NCBI RefSeq assembly: GCF_947497005.1
Contig: NZ_CANMFF010000008.1
Coordinates: 1 to 64,000 of the forward strand
Length of the DNA: 64,000 nucleotides
Source of the DNA: an uncultured Ruegeria sp.
Lineage (GTDB): Bacteria; Pseudomonadota; Alphaproteobacteria; Rhodobacterales; Rhodobacteraceae
Reading direction: 5' to 3'
Shown here one piece after another: positions 15,374 to 26,160 of the stretch. Every line of letters begins with the position of its first letter. Position 1 is the stretch's first letter. Made by a program: the position numbers and the translations under genes. Under the pieces are notes generated by a model. It was given only the letters and a program-made list of their open reading frames with translations. It had not been told where the DNA came from and made no database searches.

Positions 15374-17041
15374 TCAGGTGTCAAGCCAGATTTTGTCTAT
15401 GTGAATTTCAAAAGTCGGATGCATGCCCATGTCCTTCACATACAGCCGATTGTGATTGTAAAGTGAACGCCAATACGGCTGTGTCACGACCCCTTCCTCC
15501 AGCATAATTTCCTCCAATTCGGTCATGATGCCCCGGCGTGTGTCCGAGTTCGGAGTAGCCAGGGCAATCGCCAAAAGGCGGTCGAACTCGGCATTGTTGA
15601 AGCCCGTTTCGTTCCAGGCTTCTCCAGACCGATATGCAAGCGCGAAGATTTGAACGCCAAGCGGGCGCATGTTCCAGTTAGTAGAACTGAATGGGAACTT
15701 TGCCCAATCATTCCAGAAAGACGCGCCCGGAATGACGGTGCGCTTGACTTTGATACCCGCGTCTCGCAATTGCGCTGCCATGGCATCGGTTGTGTTCTTG
15801 CGCCAGTCGTCGTCAATCGAGATCAACTCATGCTCAAAGTCTTCCATCCCACACTCTTTGAGAAGCGCCATTGCTCCTGCCGGGTCATAAGGCAACCGGT
15901 CCACTTCGGCATATTCAGGATGGATCGGGCAGACATGATGGTTCTGAGCGGGGATACCCAGCCCATTGACACCGAGTTCCAACAAGACCGCGTTATCTAC
16001 CGCCATAGATAGCGCGCGCCGGACGCGTGGGTCAGAATAAGGTCGCTTTCCCTCCACTTCAGCGAGTTGATTGGGCCGGATGACAATGGTTGCCGCCGTT
16101 ACCGCTTCGTTCTGCTCCAGGTCCAGCCCGGTCAGCAAGGCGACGAAATCACCACTGGATTCAAAATTCGCGTCAATTTCTTCGGATTCATAGCTTGATA
16201 AGAGGACCGCCGGATCTGTTCCTACATCGATGTATTCGATCCGATCCAAATAAGCCCCGTTGCCTTCGTTCCACCATCTGTGCCCCTCTTTACGAACCAG
16301 TACCGCCTTCACTCCAACCTCGTGGCTTTCAAGGGTGTAGGGGCCTGTGCCCATCGGGGAACGGAACGGATCCACGTTTCCTTCGCTGGGATGTACGATT
16401 GCCGCCGGATAATCGGCCATACCAGCGATCAACGTAATATCCGGTTTGGGCAGGTTCAGGCGAACCGTCAAATTGTCGACGACCTCAATGACCCCAACAG
16501 CAGCGACACCGGTATCAGGGTCAATAAGTGTGCCAAACCGGCCTGCCATCGAGTTGCCTTCAGCATCCTGTTCGCACCAGCGGGCAATGTTGTAGGCGAT
16601 GTGATCGGCAATCAGCGCATCACCGTTGTGCCAGGTCACGCCTGGACGCACATTCAGAATGTAAGTTATTGCGTCTTCGCTGATTTCCCAGCTTTCCAAA
16701 AGCATCGGTTCGAATGTGAACGCATGTGTGTAGCGCACAAGGTATTCCAACCAGCCACGACTGATGTTGGCCAGCGGGCTGCCATCATAGGAACGTGGGT
16801 CCTTTCCAGCGCTCACAATCATCCCGATCCGGAGCGTTCCTCCGATCCTGGGCACTTCCGATGCTTGCGCTGGAGCACACATGCCCAACATCCCATAGGC
16901 GGTTGATGTTGTGGCACCGAATGTTGTCGCAATGGCCAAAAACTCACGTCGGCTGGCAGCGTCTTTTTTGCACCCTTCTTCCAAAGCGGATTCTTCGATG
17001 CGTGTTGGCAGAGTGTCGCTACCTGATGTATAGAATTTCAT
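15374..17041 (-). CDS. ABC transporter solute-binding protein, family 5 (peptide/opine type), TAT-exported
   Basis: A 555-residue SBP_bac_5 protein. The N-terminus carries a twin-arginine signal (SRREFLAIATTFGA) preceded by 30 polar residues, so it is exported folded into the periplasm. The family core follows: GGTLRIGMI, the LAESW-like LLESWEISEDA, RPGVTWHNGD, and SMAVDNAVLLELGVNGLGIPAQN. Members bind oligopeptides, dipeptides or other small polar compounds for an ABC importer. No permease or ATPase gene lies next to it, so it is an orphan here or works with a distant transporter. The ATG at 17041 is the only sensible start. Confidence 0.85.
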   Translation of the reverse strand: MKFYTSGSDTLPTRIEESALEEGCKKDAASRREFLAIATTFGATTSTAYGMLGMCAPAQASEVPRIGGTLRIGMIVSAGKDPRSYDGSPLANISRGWLEYLVRYTHAFTFEPMLLESWEISEDAITYILNVRPGVTWHNGDALIADHIAYNIARWCEQDAEGNSMAGRFGTLIDPDTGVAAVGVIEVVDNLTVRLNLPKPDITLIAGMADYPAAIVHPSEGNVDPFRSPMGTGPYTLESHEVGVKAVLVRKEGHRWWNEGNGAYLDRIEYIDVGTDPAVLLSSYESEEIDANFESSGDFVALLTGLDLEQNEAVTAATIVIRPNQLAEVEGKRPYSDPRVRRALSMAVDNAVLLELGVNGLGIPAQNHHVCPIHPEYAEVDRLPYDPAGAMALLKECGMEDFEHELISIDDDWRKNTTDAMAAQLRDAGIKVKRTVIPGASFWNDWAKFPFSSTNWNMRPLGVQIFALAYRSGEAWNETGFNNAEFDRLLAIALATPNSDTRRGIMTELEEIMLEEGVVTQPYWRSLYNHNRLYVKDMGMHPTFEIHIDKIWLDT

Positions 17042-17377
17042 AATCTCCTCACGTGAATGACGAGCATTGTAGACGATAATCAGAACTTTTTGGGGACTTG
17101 AAGTTCGTTTCGCATTCGAAATGAACCACTAATCTGTGAATGCGCGATGATAAGGCTTGCTTGAGTAGGTGCACCGCGTAACGGGGTTACGAAGATTTGA
17201 CACTCGCGATTACTGACCTTCATATTCAGTACGGCGCCAGACAGTATAGGCGCGAACACGGGAAAATTTCGGCATTTTCGGATCCGCCCCAGATACCAAC
17301 ACATTCTCTTCATGCATTCCATGAACTTATTCGGCGGAAGCCCGTTCGGGCCTCCATTGCCTTTTGAATAGTTGGCA
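17042..17377. other. Intergenic region
   Basis: About 340 bases upstream of the solute-binding protein gene and downstream of the small secreted-protein gene. Short frames exist on the minus strand, but none has a motif, signal peptide or good ribosome-binding site. I see nothing definite in it. Confidence 0.4.
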
Positions 17378-17722
17378 TCAAAAACCGGCTATGATGTTGT
17401 TATAGGACACCGGTACAAACAGGTATTTGATCCGTTTTTGGGATGCAAAGTTGATCGCGCGGCTGGTGTCCATGTCGGGCGTTGCAGCACTGCGAAGGCA
17501 AAGGTGGAAAGTCGTACCCACGGCTTCAACAATCCGCGCATCTCCGTGACTAAGTTGGGTTTGCATGCTTCGCACGTAGTAGCCATCAGGATTTGGCATC
17601 ACATCATCTAATGCGGCAACTTCGTTTATATGGTCCTGCCCACAAAGCTCGCTTATCATCGACTCAGCATGGGCAGTGCTGGTTAGTATGCACAGTGCAA
17701 TTATTGGTGCAGAAATGTTCAT
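17378..17722 (-). CDS. Small secreted protein of unknown function
   Basis: A 114-residue protein with a signal peptide (MNISAPIIALCILTSTAHAE). GGAGG eight bases before the ATG at 17722 fixes the start. The mature part has two Cys (SELCGQD and TFHLCLRS), which could pair in the periplasm. No family is recognised. The divergent neighbour is the winged-helix/TPR regulator, so it might be a regulated target. Confidence 0.6.
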   Translation of the reverse strand: MNISAPIIALCILTSTAHAESMISELCGQDHINEVAALDDVMPNPDGYYVRSMQTQLSHGDARIVEAVGTTFHLCLRSAATPDMDTSRAINFASQKRIKYLFVPVSYNNIIAGF

Positions 17723-17800
17723 TGTGTTAACCTCCAAGTGTATTGTGGCCCACCCAATGCGACGACCTATCGAATTGAACGGGGCAGCCAGTAGGAACAA

Positions 17801-19375
17801 TTGGACATGTCAGCTGGTGAATTGTCCCGAAACGGGTCCGAAATTGAGACGAAATCACAACCGATAATCTTTCTCGGAGATTTCATATTTGACCCTGAAT
17901 TGCTGGGACTGTCCGATGCATCCGGAGCGCCCGTCGACCTTCGCAGCCAAAGTCTTGCGGTGTTGTGTCTTTTGGCTGCTCAGGCTGGGAGGGTCGTAAG
18001 CAAGGACAACCTGATTGACTCAGTCTGGGGCGATACTTTTGTTACTGATGACAGTCTTGTTCAATGCATCTCTGACATTCGCCGCGCCATTTGTGATCGG
18101 GATCACAAGGTAATCCAGACCCTGCCACGACGCGGCTATCGGCTCAACTCGGGCCGCGCGACGCCACATCTTCCAGCCCTTGCCCTGCCCGATCTTGCGG
18201 GACGCCGGGCGATTGCGGTCCTGCCATTCACTAACTTGAACGACAATCAGGAGCAGACGTTTTTTGCCGAGGGAATAAGCGAAGACCTAATTGCGCGCTT
18301 GTCGATGGTACGGACGCTGACAGTTTTGGCAGTGCCATCACGTTATACGTTTGGCGGAGAATTCATCCGCGCCGAGAACGCGGACACGGAATTTGAGCCC
18401 GAGTTCCTGATCAAGGGCACAGTACGGCGGGCGGGTGACAAGGTTCGGGTGACGGTTCAACTGTTGGACAACAGCAACGGAGCCATTGTTCTGTCGAGGC
18501 GCTATGACCGGCGTGTGTACGACATCTTCGAAATTCAGGACGATCTGGTCGGTGAAATTATCGCGGAAACCCAGGTCGCGCTTACCGATGGCGAGGTTGC
18601 GCACTTGGCCGTTCGGCAGACGCGAAGTGTTCAGGCTTGGGAGTATTTTCATCAAGGCTTGCTGGAACACATCAAATACAGGCCCGAGTCTTTTCAGACA
18701 GCCCGTCGCATGTATCGCAGGGCGCTGGACATTGACCCAGATTATTTTGATGCGATGGTCGCTGACGCCTGGGCACTTTGGATGGAGGCGCGCTCGTTGA
18801 TTGATGCCAGCCAGATTGACGCTCTGCGCGAATGCAGGGTTCTGGTTGATGCGCTGATCTCGCGATGGCCGAACCGTCCTGACGCCCTTCACCTGGATGC
18901 TGTGCTTTTGATGATGGAGGGCGAGCATGAGGCAGCTGAAAAGCGGGCCGATCAAGGGCGTAAGGCGGGTCGAAGCTATTTGTGGGGATATGCAATTGTG
19001 CATATCTACGGCGGAAGCGTAAAAAAGGCGACGGAGCTTTTTGCGGAACTTATCAACTCGTCGCTCGTGCTCAACAATGACGCGCTGTATTGTTATGCTC
19101 AATGTCTGACCCTGATGGGTGAATACGAACAAGCGATTATATTGGCCGAGGAATATCGGTTGCGGGTGCCCGCGACGGTTTACGGCTATACTTTATTGGC
19201 CACGGCTCAAGGCATGGCTGGCCAATCCAAACTGGCTGCCGAAACAGTTGCAGCCATGCGCCAGACCCATCCGAGATTCACTCTCGCAATGTTTCGTCAG
19301 CACGAACCGTATCGCGACGCCGAAATCCTGAAACGCATTACTGACCTGCTGCGAAAAGCAGGCATTCCGGATTGA
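17801..19375 (+). CDS. Winged-helix regulator with TolB-like and TPR regions
   Basis: A 524-residue protein. The N-terminus (about 22-118) is an OmpR/PhoB-type winged helix, with VDLRSQSLAVLCLLAAQAGRVVSKDNLI and the recognition end VIQTLPRRGYRLN. Next (about 135-240) is the TolB/FlgO-like segment AIAVLPFTNLNDNQEQTFFAEGISEDLI. The rest is helical, TPR-like repeat material (FHQGLLEH, ARRMYRRALDIDPDYFDA, YAQCLTLMGEYEQAI). This layout is common in CadC/HilA-like regulators without a receiver domain. Unlike CadC, no membrane span is evident. TTG at 17801 or ATG at 17807 may start it, AGGA being upstream. Signal unknown. Confidence 0.75.
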   Translation: MDMSAGELSRNGSEIETKSQPIIFLGDFIFDPELLGLSDASGAPVDLRSQSLAVLCLLAAQAGRVVSKDNLIDSVWGDTFVTDDSLVQCISDIRRAICDRDHKVIQTLPRRGYRLNSGRATPHLPALALPDLAGRRAIAVLPFTNLNDNQEQTFFAEGISEDLIARLSMVRTLTVLAVPSRYTFGGEFIRAENADTEFEPEFLIKGTVRRAGDKVRVTVQLLDNSNGAIVLSRRYDRRVYDIFEIQDDLVGEIIAETQVALTDGEVAHLAVRQTRSVQAWEYFHQGLLEHIKYRPESFQTARRMYRRALDIDPDYFDAMVADAWALWMEARSLIDASQIDALRECRVLVDALISRWPNRPDALHLDAVLLMMEGEHEAAEKRADQGRKAGRSYLWGYAIVHIYGGSVKKATELFAELINSSLVLNNDALYCYAQCLTLMGEYEQAIILAEEYRLRVPATVYGYTLLATAQGMAGQSKLAAETVAAMRQTHPRFTLAMFRQHEPYRDAEILKRITDLLRKAGIPD

Positions 19376-19887
19376 CTTTATTAGATTTCTTGTTGCTGCG
19401 CCGGATGTATTCCTAACAATGGGTAGTGTTCATTTGCCACCATTAGTGGTCTCCCCATCTTATGTAATGTTCTTGGATTTCGGCTAACACTATTGAGCTG
19501 CAACCCTTTCCTCCGCGCAACGAATGGAAGAACGACAACGGAAAGTTCTAGCGGGTTTTGAGAAGACAGACGCGTCTCTTTCAGCGGCGAAAAGAGATAT
19601 TCTTAGCCTGCCCGAAAGCAATCCTATGTGAACTCTAGCCAAAATTGTGCTTTGCCCCGATCTCGAGAACTACAAAGTCCAGTTGTGAATGTCCGCTTCG
19701 GGCTGGAAGCAGCAGTCCTCAAGCTTCACGGGGGCCACGACCATGGCATTGGGCCAACCAAAATTTGCACTGTGCGAAATTAGCTTTGAATTCGAAAATC
19801 AGTAGGTGGCTATTGCGCCCAACGCTTTGGGCCAAAGATGCAAATCTTTAGGCGAAACGCAAAACTATGGGCGCCCCTACAAAACAG
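19376..19887. other. Intergenic region at the edge of the replication block
   Basis: About 510 bases between the regulator gene (plus) and gyrB (minus), convergent. I find no gene, tRNA or clear terminator. Composition changes from relatively AT-rich on the left to GC-rich on the right, so the border between accessory and core DNA falls in or near here. Confidence 0.45.
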
Positions 19888-22305
<2,418 letters not shown>

Positions 22306-22419
22306 TCAGTCAGTACCTATATTATTTTGGTAACTTATACGTTTTCTTGTGGGGATTGTCACGCGATCCCCCAATATTTTGTGTTTGTATGAGTCGTTTT
22401 TTACCCGCCGGGACCCGGC

Positions 22420-22992
22420 TCATAACCGGTCGATATCAGACGCAATATCCGCAGCAATTTCCAGCGCATTGACATCCTTGCGTTCCGCCGACAATCGCAG
22501 CCCAAGAATGTCCGACTGATACCGCGCTGCCAGCCGATCCGGATCATGTTCGGACCGGATATCACCGGCATCCTGAGCGCTGCGAAACAGTTCAGCAAAA
22601 CATGCCTTCATTTCCGCCATGTGACGCGCTGCCTGATCCGCGAGTTCATGATCCTTCGCCTGCAACTCGGCATATGTCTTTGCCAACATGCAGGCTTTCG
22701 TCGGGTTCTCGATGGCCTCGATCACCAAGCGGGGCTGCGCTTTCAGCGCCTCTTTCGGGCCCAGATTCTCCGCCAGCGCCTTTATGCGTGCGACACCCTC
22801 ATTCGCATAACTCTCCAGCGTCAGTGCATAGAGCGCATCCTTCGACCCGAAAGCCGCGTAAAAACTGCCGGGTTTCAGTTTCAGTTCCCGCTCCAGATCC
22901 TTCAGAGATGTACCGGCCCAGCCTTGGCGCCAGAAGATATCCCTCGCCTTCGCGATCAATGCTTCACGATCATATGCGGGTTTACGTGGCAT
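22420..22992 (-). CDS. TetR/AcrR family transcriptional regulator
   Basis: A 190-residue regulator with the TetR helix-turn-helix WAGTSLKDLERELKLKPGSFYAAFGSKDALYALTLE in the first 55 residues and a helical C-terminal ligand domain with one Cys (KACMLAKTYAEL). I prefer ATG 22992 (another is at 22998): the frame upstream runs through the operator region, where coding is unlikely. Two copies of a 16-bp dyad lie between it and the divergent carboxymuconolactone decarboxylase-like gene. The pair sits between gyrB and recF. Such a regulator probably responds to a small aromatic or reactive compound. Confidence 0.85.
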   Translation of the reverse strand: MPRKPAYDREALIAKARDIFWRQGWAGTSLKDLERELKLKPGSFYAAFGSKDALYALTLESYANEGVARIKALAENLGPKEALKAQPRLVIEAIENPTKACMLAKTYAELQAKDHELADQAARHMAEMKACFAELFRSAQDAGDIRSEHDPDRLAARYQSDILGLRLSAERKDVNALEIAADIASDIDRL

Positions 22993-23007
22993 CAGCATCA
23001 CCAATTC

Positions 23008-23047
23008 TTGAACGTTCACTCAAATATATACTTGAGCGATCACTCAA
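23008..23047. promoter_or_regulatory. Two tandem operator copies between tetR and the CMD gene
   Basis: TTGAACGTTCACTCAA (23008-23023) and TTGAGCGATCACTCAA (23032-23047) agree at 14 of 16 positions and are 24 bp apart. Each is a near-dyad (TTGA...TCAA), a typical TetR dimer site. The spacing puts them on nearly the same face of the helix. They lie in the shared promoter of the divergent pair. Confidence 0.75.
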
Positions 23048-23092
23048 GAAACCCTAAATACGACTCATCGCGCCAGAAACAGGAGTTCCGAC

Positions 23093-23659
23093 ATGGCCAA
23101 TTTCCCGTCTCATCACCTCGAGTCCGCACCCGAAGGATCCAAACCTCTGCTGGAAAAGTCGCAGACCGCCTTTGGCCGGTTGCCCGGTCTGCACAAGGTG
23201 ATGGCCGAAAGTCCGCAGCACCTGGAAGGTTATCAGGTCCTGCACGGCCTGTTCCTGCAGACCGATTTCGACAATGACGAAAAAACCGTTGTCTGGCAGA
23301 CCATCAACGTGGAAAACGAATGTCACTATTGCGTGCCTGCGCACACTGGAATTGCCAAAATGATGAAGGTCTCGGATGAGATCTCCGAGGCCCTGCGCAA
23401 CGAAACTCCGCTGCCCTCAGCCAAGCTTGAGGCGTTGCGCACGTTTACCTTGCAAGTGATGGAAACACGCGGCAACCCGACCGAGGAACAGCTGCAGGCG
23501 TTCTTTGACGCGGGCTATTCGCACCGTGCCGTTCTGGACGTGATACTGGGTCTGGCACAGAAAACCATGTCAAACTACGTCAACCACATGGCCCAAACGC
23601 CGGTCGATGAGGTCATGCGCGGCTTCCTGTGGGAACGTAAAGTCAACGAACCAGCCTAA
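23093..23659 (+). CDS. Carboxymuconolactone decarboxylase-family protein (AhpD-like)
   Basis: A 188-residue protein with the CMD/AhpD core. The redox motif is in VENECHYCVPAHTGIAK, with C-x-x-C, the downstream His, and an upstream Glu that form the peroxidase/alkylhydroperoxidase-like site in AhpD relatives. Other members of the fold are carboxymuconolactone decarboxylases without the Cys pair. The presence of CxxC points to a peroxidase-like role. It is divergent from the TetR gene, with the tandem operators between. Its stop overlaps the end of recF on the other strand by four bases. Confidence 0.8.
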   Translation: MANFPSHHLESAPEGSKPLLEKSQTAFGRLPGLHKVMAESPQHLEGYQVLHGLFLQTDFDNDEKTVVWQTINVENECHYCVPAHTGIAKMMKVSDEISEALRNETPLPSAKLEALRTFTLQVMETRGNPTEEQLQAFFDAGYSHRAVLDVILGLAQKTMSNYVNHMAQTPVDEVMRGFLWERKVNEPA

Positions 23660-24753
23660 GTGACTACGACCGAGCCCCCATCGCCTTCTGTAACGATCAG
23701 CGTCTGGGCCCGGTCACCCAACTCTGCAAACAGTTCAGGCCCGGTGCCCGTCATCCAGGCCTGAGCCCCTAACGCACAAATCTCGTCATAAAGTGCTGCG
23801 CGTCGACCCGCGTCCAAATGGGCGGCCACCTCATCCAGCAATACAATCGGTGGCGCATCCACCATCGCGGCCAAAGCTCGGGCATTTGACAGGATCAGCG
23901 AGACCAACAACGCTTTCTGCTCACCGGTCGAGCAATCCTTGGCCGGAACACCTTTAGCTGTAAACACGCCATTCAGATCCGACCGATGCGGCCCAACTAA
24001 AGTCCGGCCCGCCGCCAAGTCTCTGAACCGGCTTTCGCTCAGAGCTTCGCGCAGGTCGTCGACCGTCTCGGGCATCGCACCTTCAGCTTGCACCAATTCC
24101 AACTCGGCAGACGGAAAAGCCGTCTCCGCCTGATCTTGCGCTGCCCGCAGATGCGTCAACGCTTCAAGCCGCGCGGCATGGATACGGTGCCCCATCTCGG
24201 CCAACTGAGCCTCGAGCGCGGCGTACCAATGCGCATCCCGCACTTGCTCTTTCAGCAATCGGTTACGCTCGCGCATCGCTTTTTCGTAAGTCAGCGATGC
24301 CTCTGCGTGAGATGGGTAAAAACTTAGCGCAATGCGATCAAGAAACCGCCGCCGGCCTTCCGCGCCTTCAATCCACAGGCGGTCCATGGATGGCACCAGC
24401 CAGACCACCCGTGCAAGTTTTCCCAGATCGATTTGTGTTGCTGATTTGCCATCGATCCTAACTTGGCGCGCGGCGCCGCCCTCTGACCAAGTTTCGATTT
24501 CGAAATTCTGCCCCTGCGATCGCAAAAGCCCGGACAGTTTCCAGCCCAATGCCTCGGGCCGTCGCGTCATCTCAGCCGCACTCGCACGCCGCATCCCACG
24601 ACCGGGTGAAAACAAAGACACCGCTTCCAGAATATTGGTCTTTCCGGCCCCATTCGGGCCGTGAATGGCCACCGGCCGCCCCTCCAGAGACAAGCGCGCC
24701 AGCTTATGAGACCGAAAATGCGAGACCGTAAGCTCGGTCAGGGCCAATCCCAT
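23656..24753 (-). CDS. recF: DNA replication and repair protein RecF
   Basis: A 365-residue SMC-like ATPase that helps load RecA at single-strand gaps and at stalled forks. Walker A GPNGAGKTN lies at about residues 32-40, the linking FSPGRGMR and the RRRFLDRIALSF signature follow, and the C-terminal STGEQKALL signature and VLLDEVAAHLD Walker B end the ATPase. Length is normal. It is downstream of dnaN on the same strand and probably cotranscribed. Its 3' end overlaps that of the convergent CMD gene by four bases. Confidence 0.95.
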   Translation of the reverse strand: MGLALTELTVSHFRSHKLARLSLEGRPVAIHGPNGAGKTNILEAVSLFSPGRGMRRASAAEMTRRPEALGWKLSGLLRSQGQNFEIETWSEGGAARQVRIDGKSATQIDLGKLARVVWLVPSMDRLWIEGAEGRRRFLDRIALSFYPSHAEASLTYEKAMRERNRLLKEQVRDAHWYAALEAQLAEMGHRIHAARLEALTHLRAAQDQAETAFPSAELELVQAEGAMPETVDDLREALSESRFRDLAAGRTLVGPHRSDLNGVFTAKGVPAKDCSTGEQKALLVSLILSNARALAAMVDAPPIVLLDEVAAHLDAGRRAALYDEICALGAQAWMTGTGPELFAELGDRAQTLIVTEGDGGSVVVT

Positions 24754-24812
24754 GACCCCTCCCTTCGTCTTCTCTTAAATACTCCTGCCGGAGGCATCGT
24801 GAACCAGCGCGA

Positions 24813-25934
24813 TCAGACACGCATCGGCATGACAACATAGACCGCGCTTAGATCATTGCCTTCGCGCATCAAGGTCGGATCACCGGCTGAATTGAACATG
24901 AATACAGCGTTCTCACGATCCACTTGCGAGGCGATCTCCAGCAGATATTTGGCGTTGAAACCGATCTCCAGCCGCTCATCACCATAGGCGACAGCCAGTT
25001 CTTCCTCGGCCGCACCACTATCCGGTGCGTTGACGGACAGGATTAGCTTGTCGCCATCCAACTGCAGCTTCACCGCACGCGACCGCTCGGACGACACAGT
25101 CGCCACCCGGTCCACAGCCTGCGCGAACTCGGCAGCATCCACTTCCAGCTTGCGGGTATTTCCTTGCGGGATAACGCGTGTGTAGTCAGGGAAGGTGCCA
25201 TCAATGACCTTCGACGTCAGCGTGATATCCGGCGTGGCAAAGCGGACCTTGGTTTCGCTGACTGACACGGCGATATCCATTTCATCGTCATCCAGCAGCT
25301 TGCGCAGCTCGCCCACGGTTTTGCGCGGCACGATCACACCCGGCATTTCCGCCGCACCGTCTGGCAGGTCGGCATCGATCCGAGCGAGACGGTGACCATC
25401 GGTGGCCACGCAACGCAACACTTTGCCGCCTTCGGACCCTTCGGCCACATGCATGTATACACCGTTCAGATAGTACCGTGTCTCTTCTGTTGAGATCGCA
25501 AATTTCGACTTGTCGAACAACCGACGCAGCAGAGCCGCTGATGCCGTGAAATTCGATTGATACTCAGAGGATGCCATGACAGGAAAATCCTCTTTCGGTA
25601 GCGTCGCCAGCGAGAAATTCGACCGCCCCGCCTCAACCGTCAGACGGCCCGCAGCGCTGTCAGCGGTCAGCGTGACCAACGCACCGTCCGGCAGTTTGCG
25701 CACGATTTCATGCAAGGTGGTCGCCGCAACTGTGGTCGCCCCGGCTTTCTCGACCTGCGCCGGAGCCTTGTCGACCACTTCAATGTCCAGATCGGTGGCG
25801 CGGAACTGCGCCACATCGCCTTCCGCCTCGATCAGAACATTTGCAAGTATGGGAATGGTATTGCGACGTTCCACAACGGATTGGGCCTGCGAAACGGCCT
25901 TGAGAAGGGTGCCGCGTTCGATGCTGATCTTCAT
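24813..25934 (-). CDS. dnaN: DNA polymerase III subunit beta (sliding clamp)
   Basis: A 373-residue sliding clamp that tethers DNA polymerase III to DNA as a dimeric ring. The start MKISIERGTLLKAVSQAQSVVERRNTIPILANVLIEA and the end SAVYVVMPMRV are the family's standard ends, and the length is the usual one. Three similar clamp domains follow one another. It is second in the dnaA-dnaN-recF order, with 226 bp to dnaA including a terminator, so it has its own promoter. Confidence 0.97.
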   Translation of the reverse strand: MKISIERGTLLKAVSQAQSVVERRNTIPILANVLIEAEGDVAQFRATDLDIEVVDKAPAQVEKAGATTVAATTLHEIVRKLPDGALVTLTADSAAGRLTVEAGRSNFSLATLPKEDFPVMASSEYQSNFTASAALLRRLFDKSKFAISTEETRYYLNGVYMHVAEGSEGGKVLRCVATDGHRLARIDADLPDGAAEMPGVIVPRKTVGELRKLLDDDEMDIAVSVSETKVRFATPDITLTSKVIDGTFPDYTRVIPQGNTRKLEVDAAEFAQAVDRVATVSSERSRAVKLQLDGDKLILSVNAPDSGAAEEELAVAYGDERLEIGFNAKYLLEIASQVDRENAVFMFNSAGDPTLMREGNDLSAVYVVMPMRV

Positions 25935-26104
25935 ACCCTCAGTTCCTCTGACTTGCGTACCGACATGGGCGGGACTGGCACGTTAGCGGTTCCACCCTGA
26001 GGTACAAGGATTTTTTACGGATTTCTGGGTTGGATTGCCCTCAGCGTCAAGGGCAGCGTGCCCGACAAGCTTCAGTTCTGGTCTAACCGTGGATTAATGC
26101 GCAC

Positions 26105-26144
26105 AAGAAAACGCCCTGGGCGCTAGAACCCGGGGCATTTTCTT
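26105..26144 (-). terminator. Rho-independent terminator after dnaA
   Basis: Stem arms AAGAAAACGCCCTGGG and CCCGGGGCATTTTCTT with an 8-base loop and two mismatches. Poly-A/poly-T sides make it usable on both strands. It lies 17 bases beyond the dnaA stop, before dnaN. Confidence 0.8.
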
Positions 26145-26160
26145 GCAATGCCTGCGCAGA

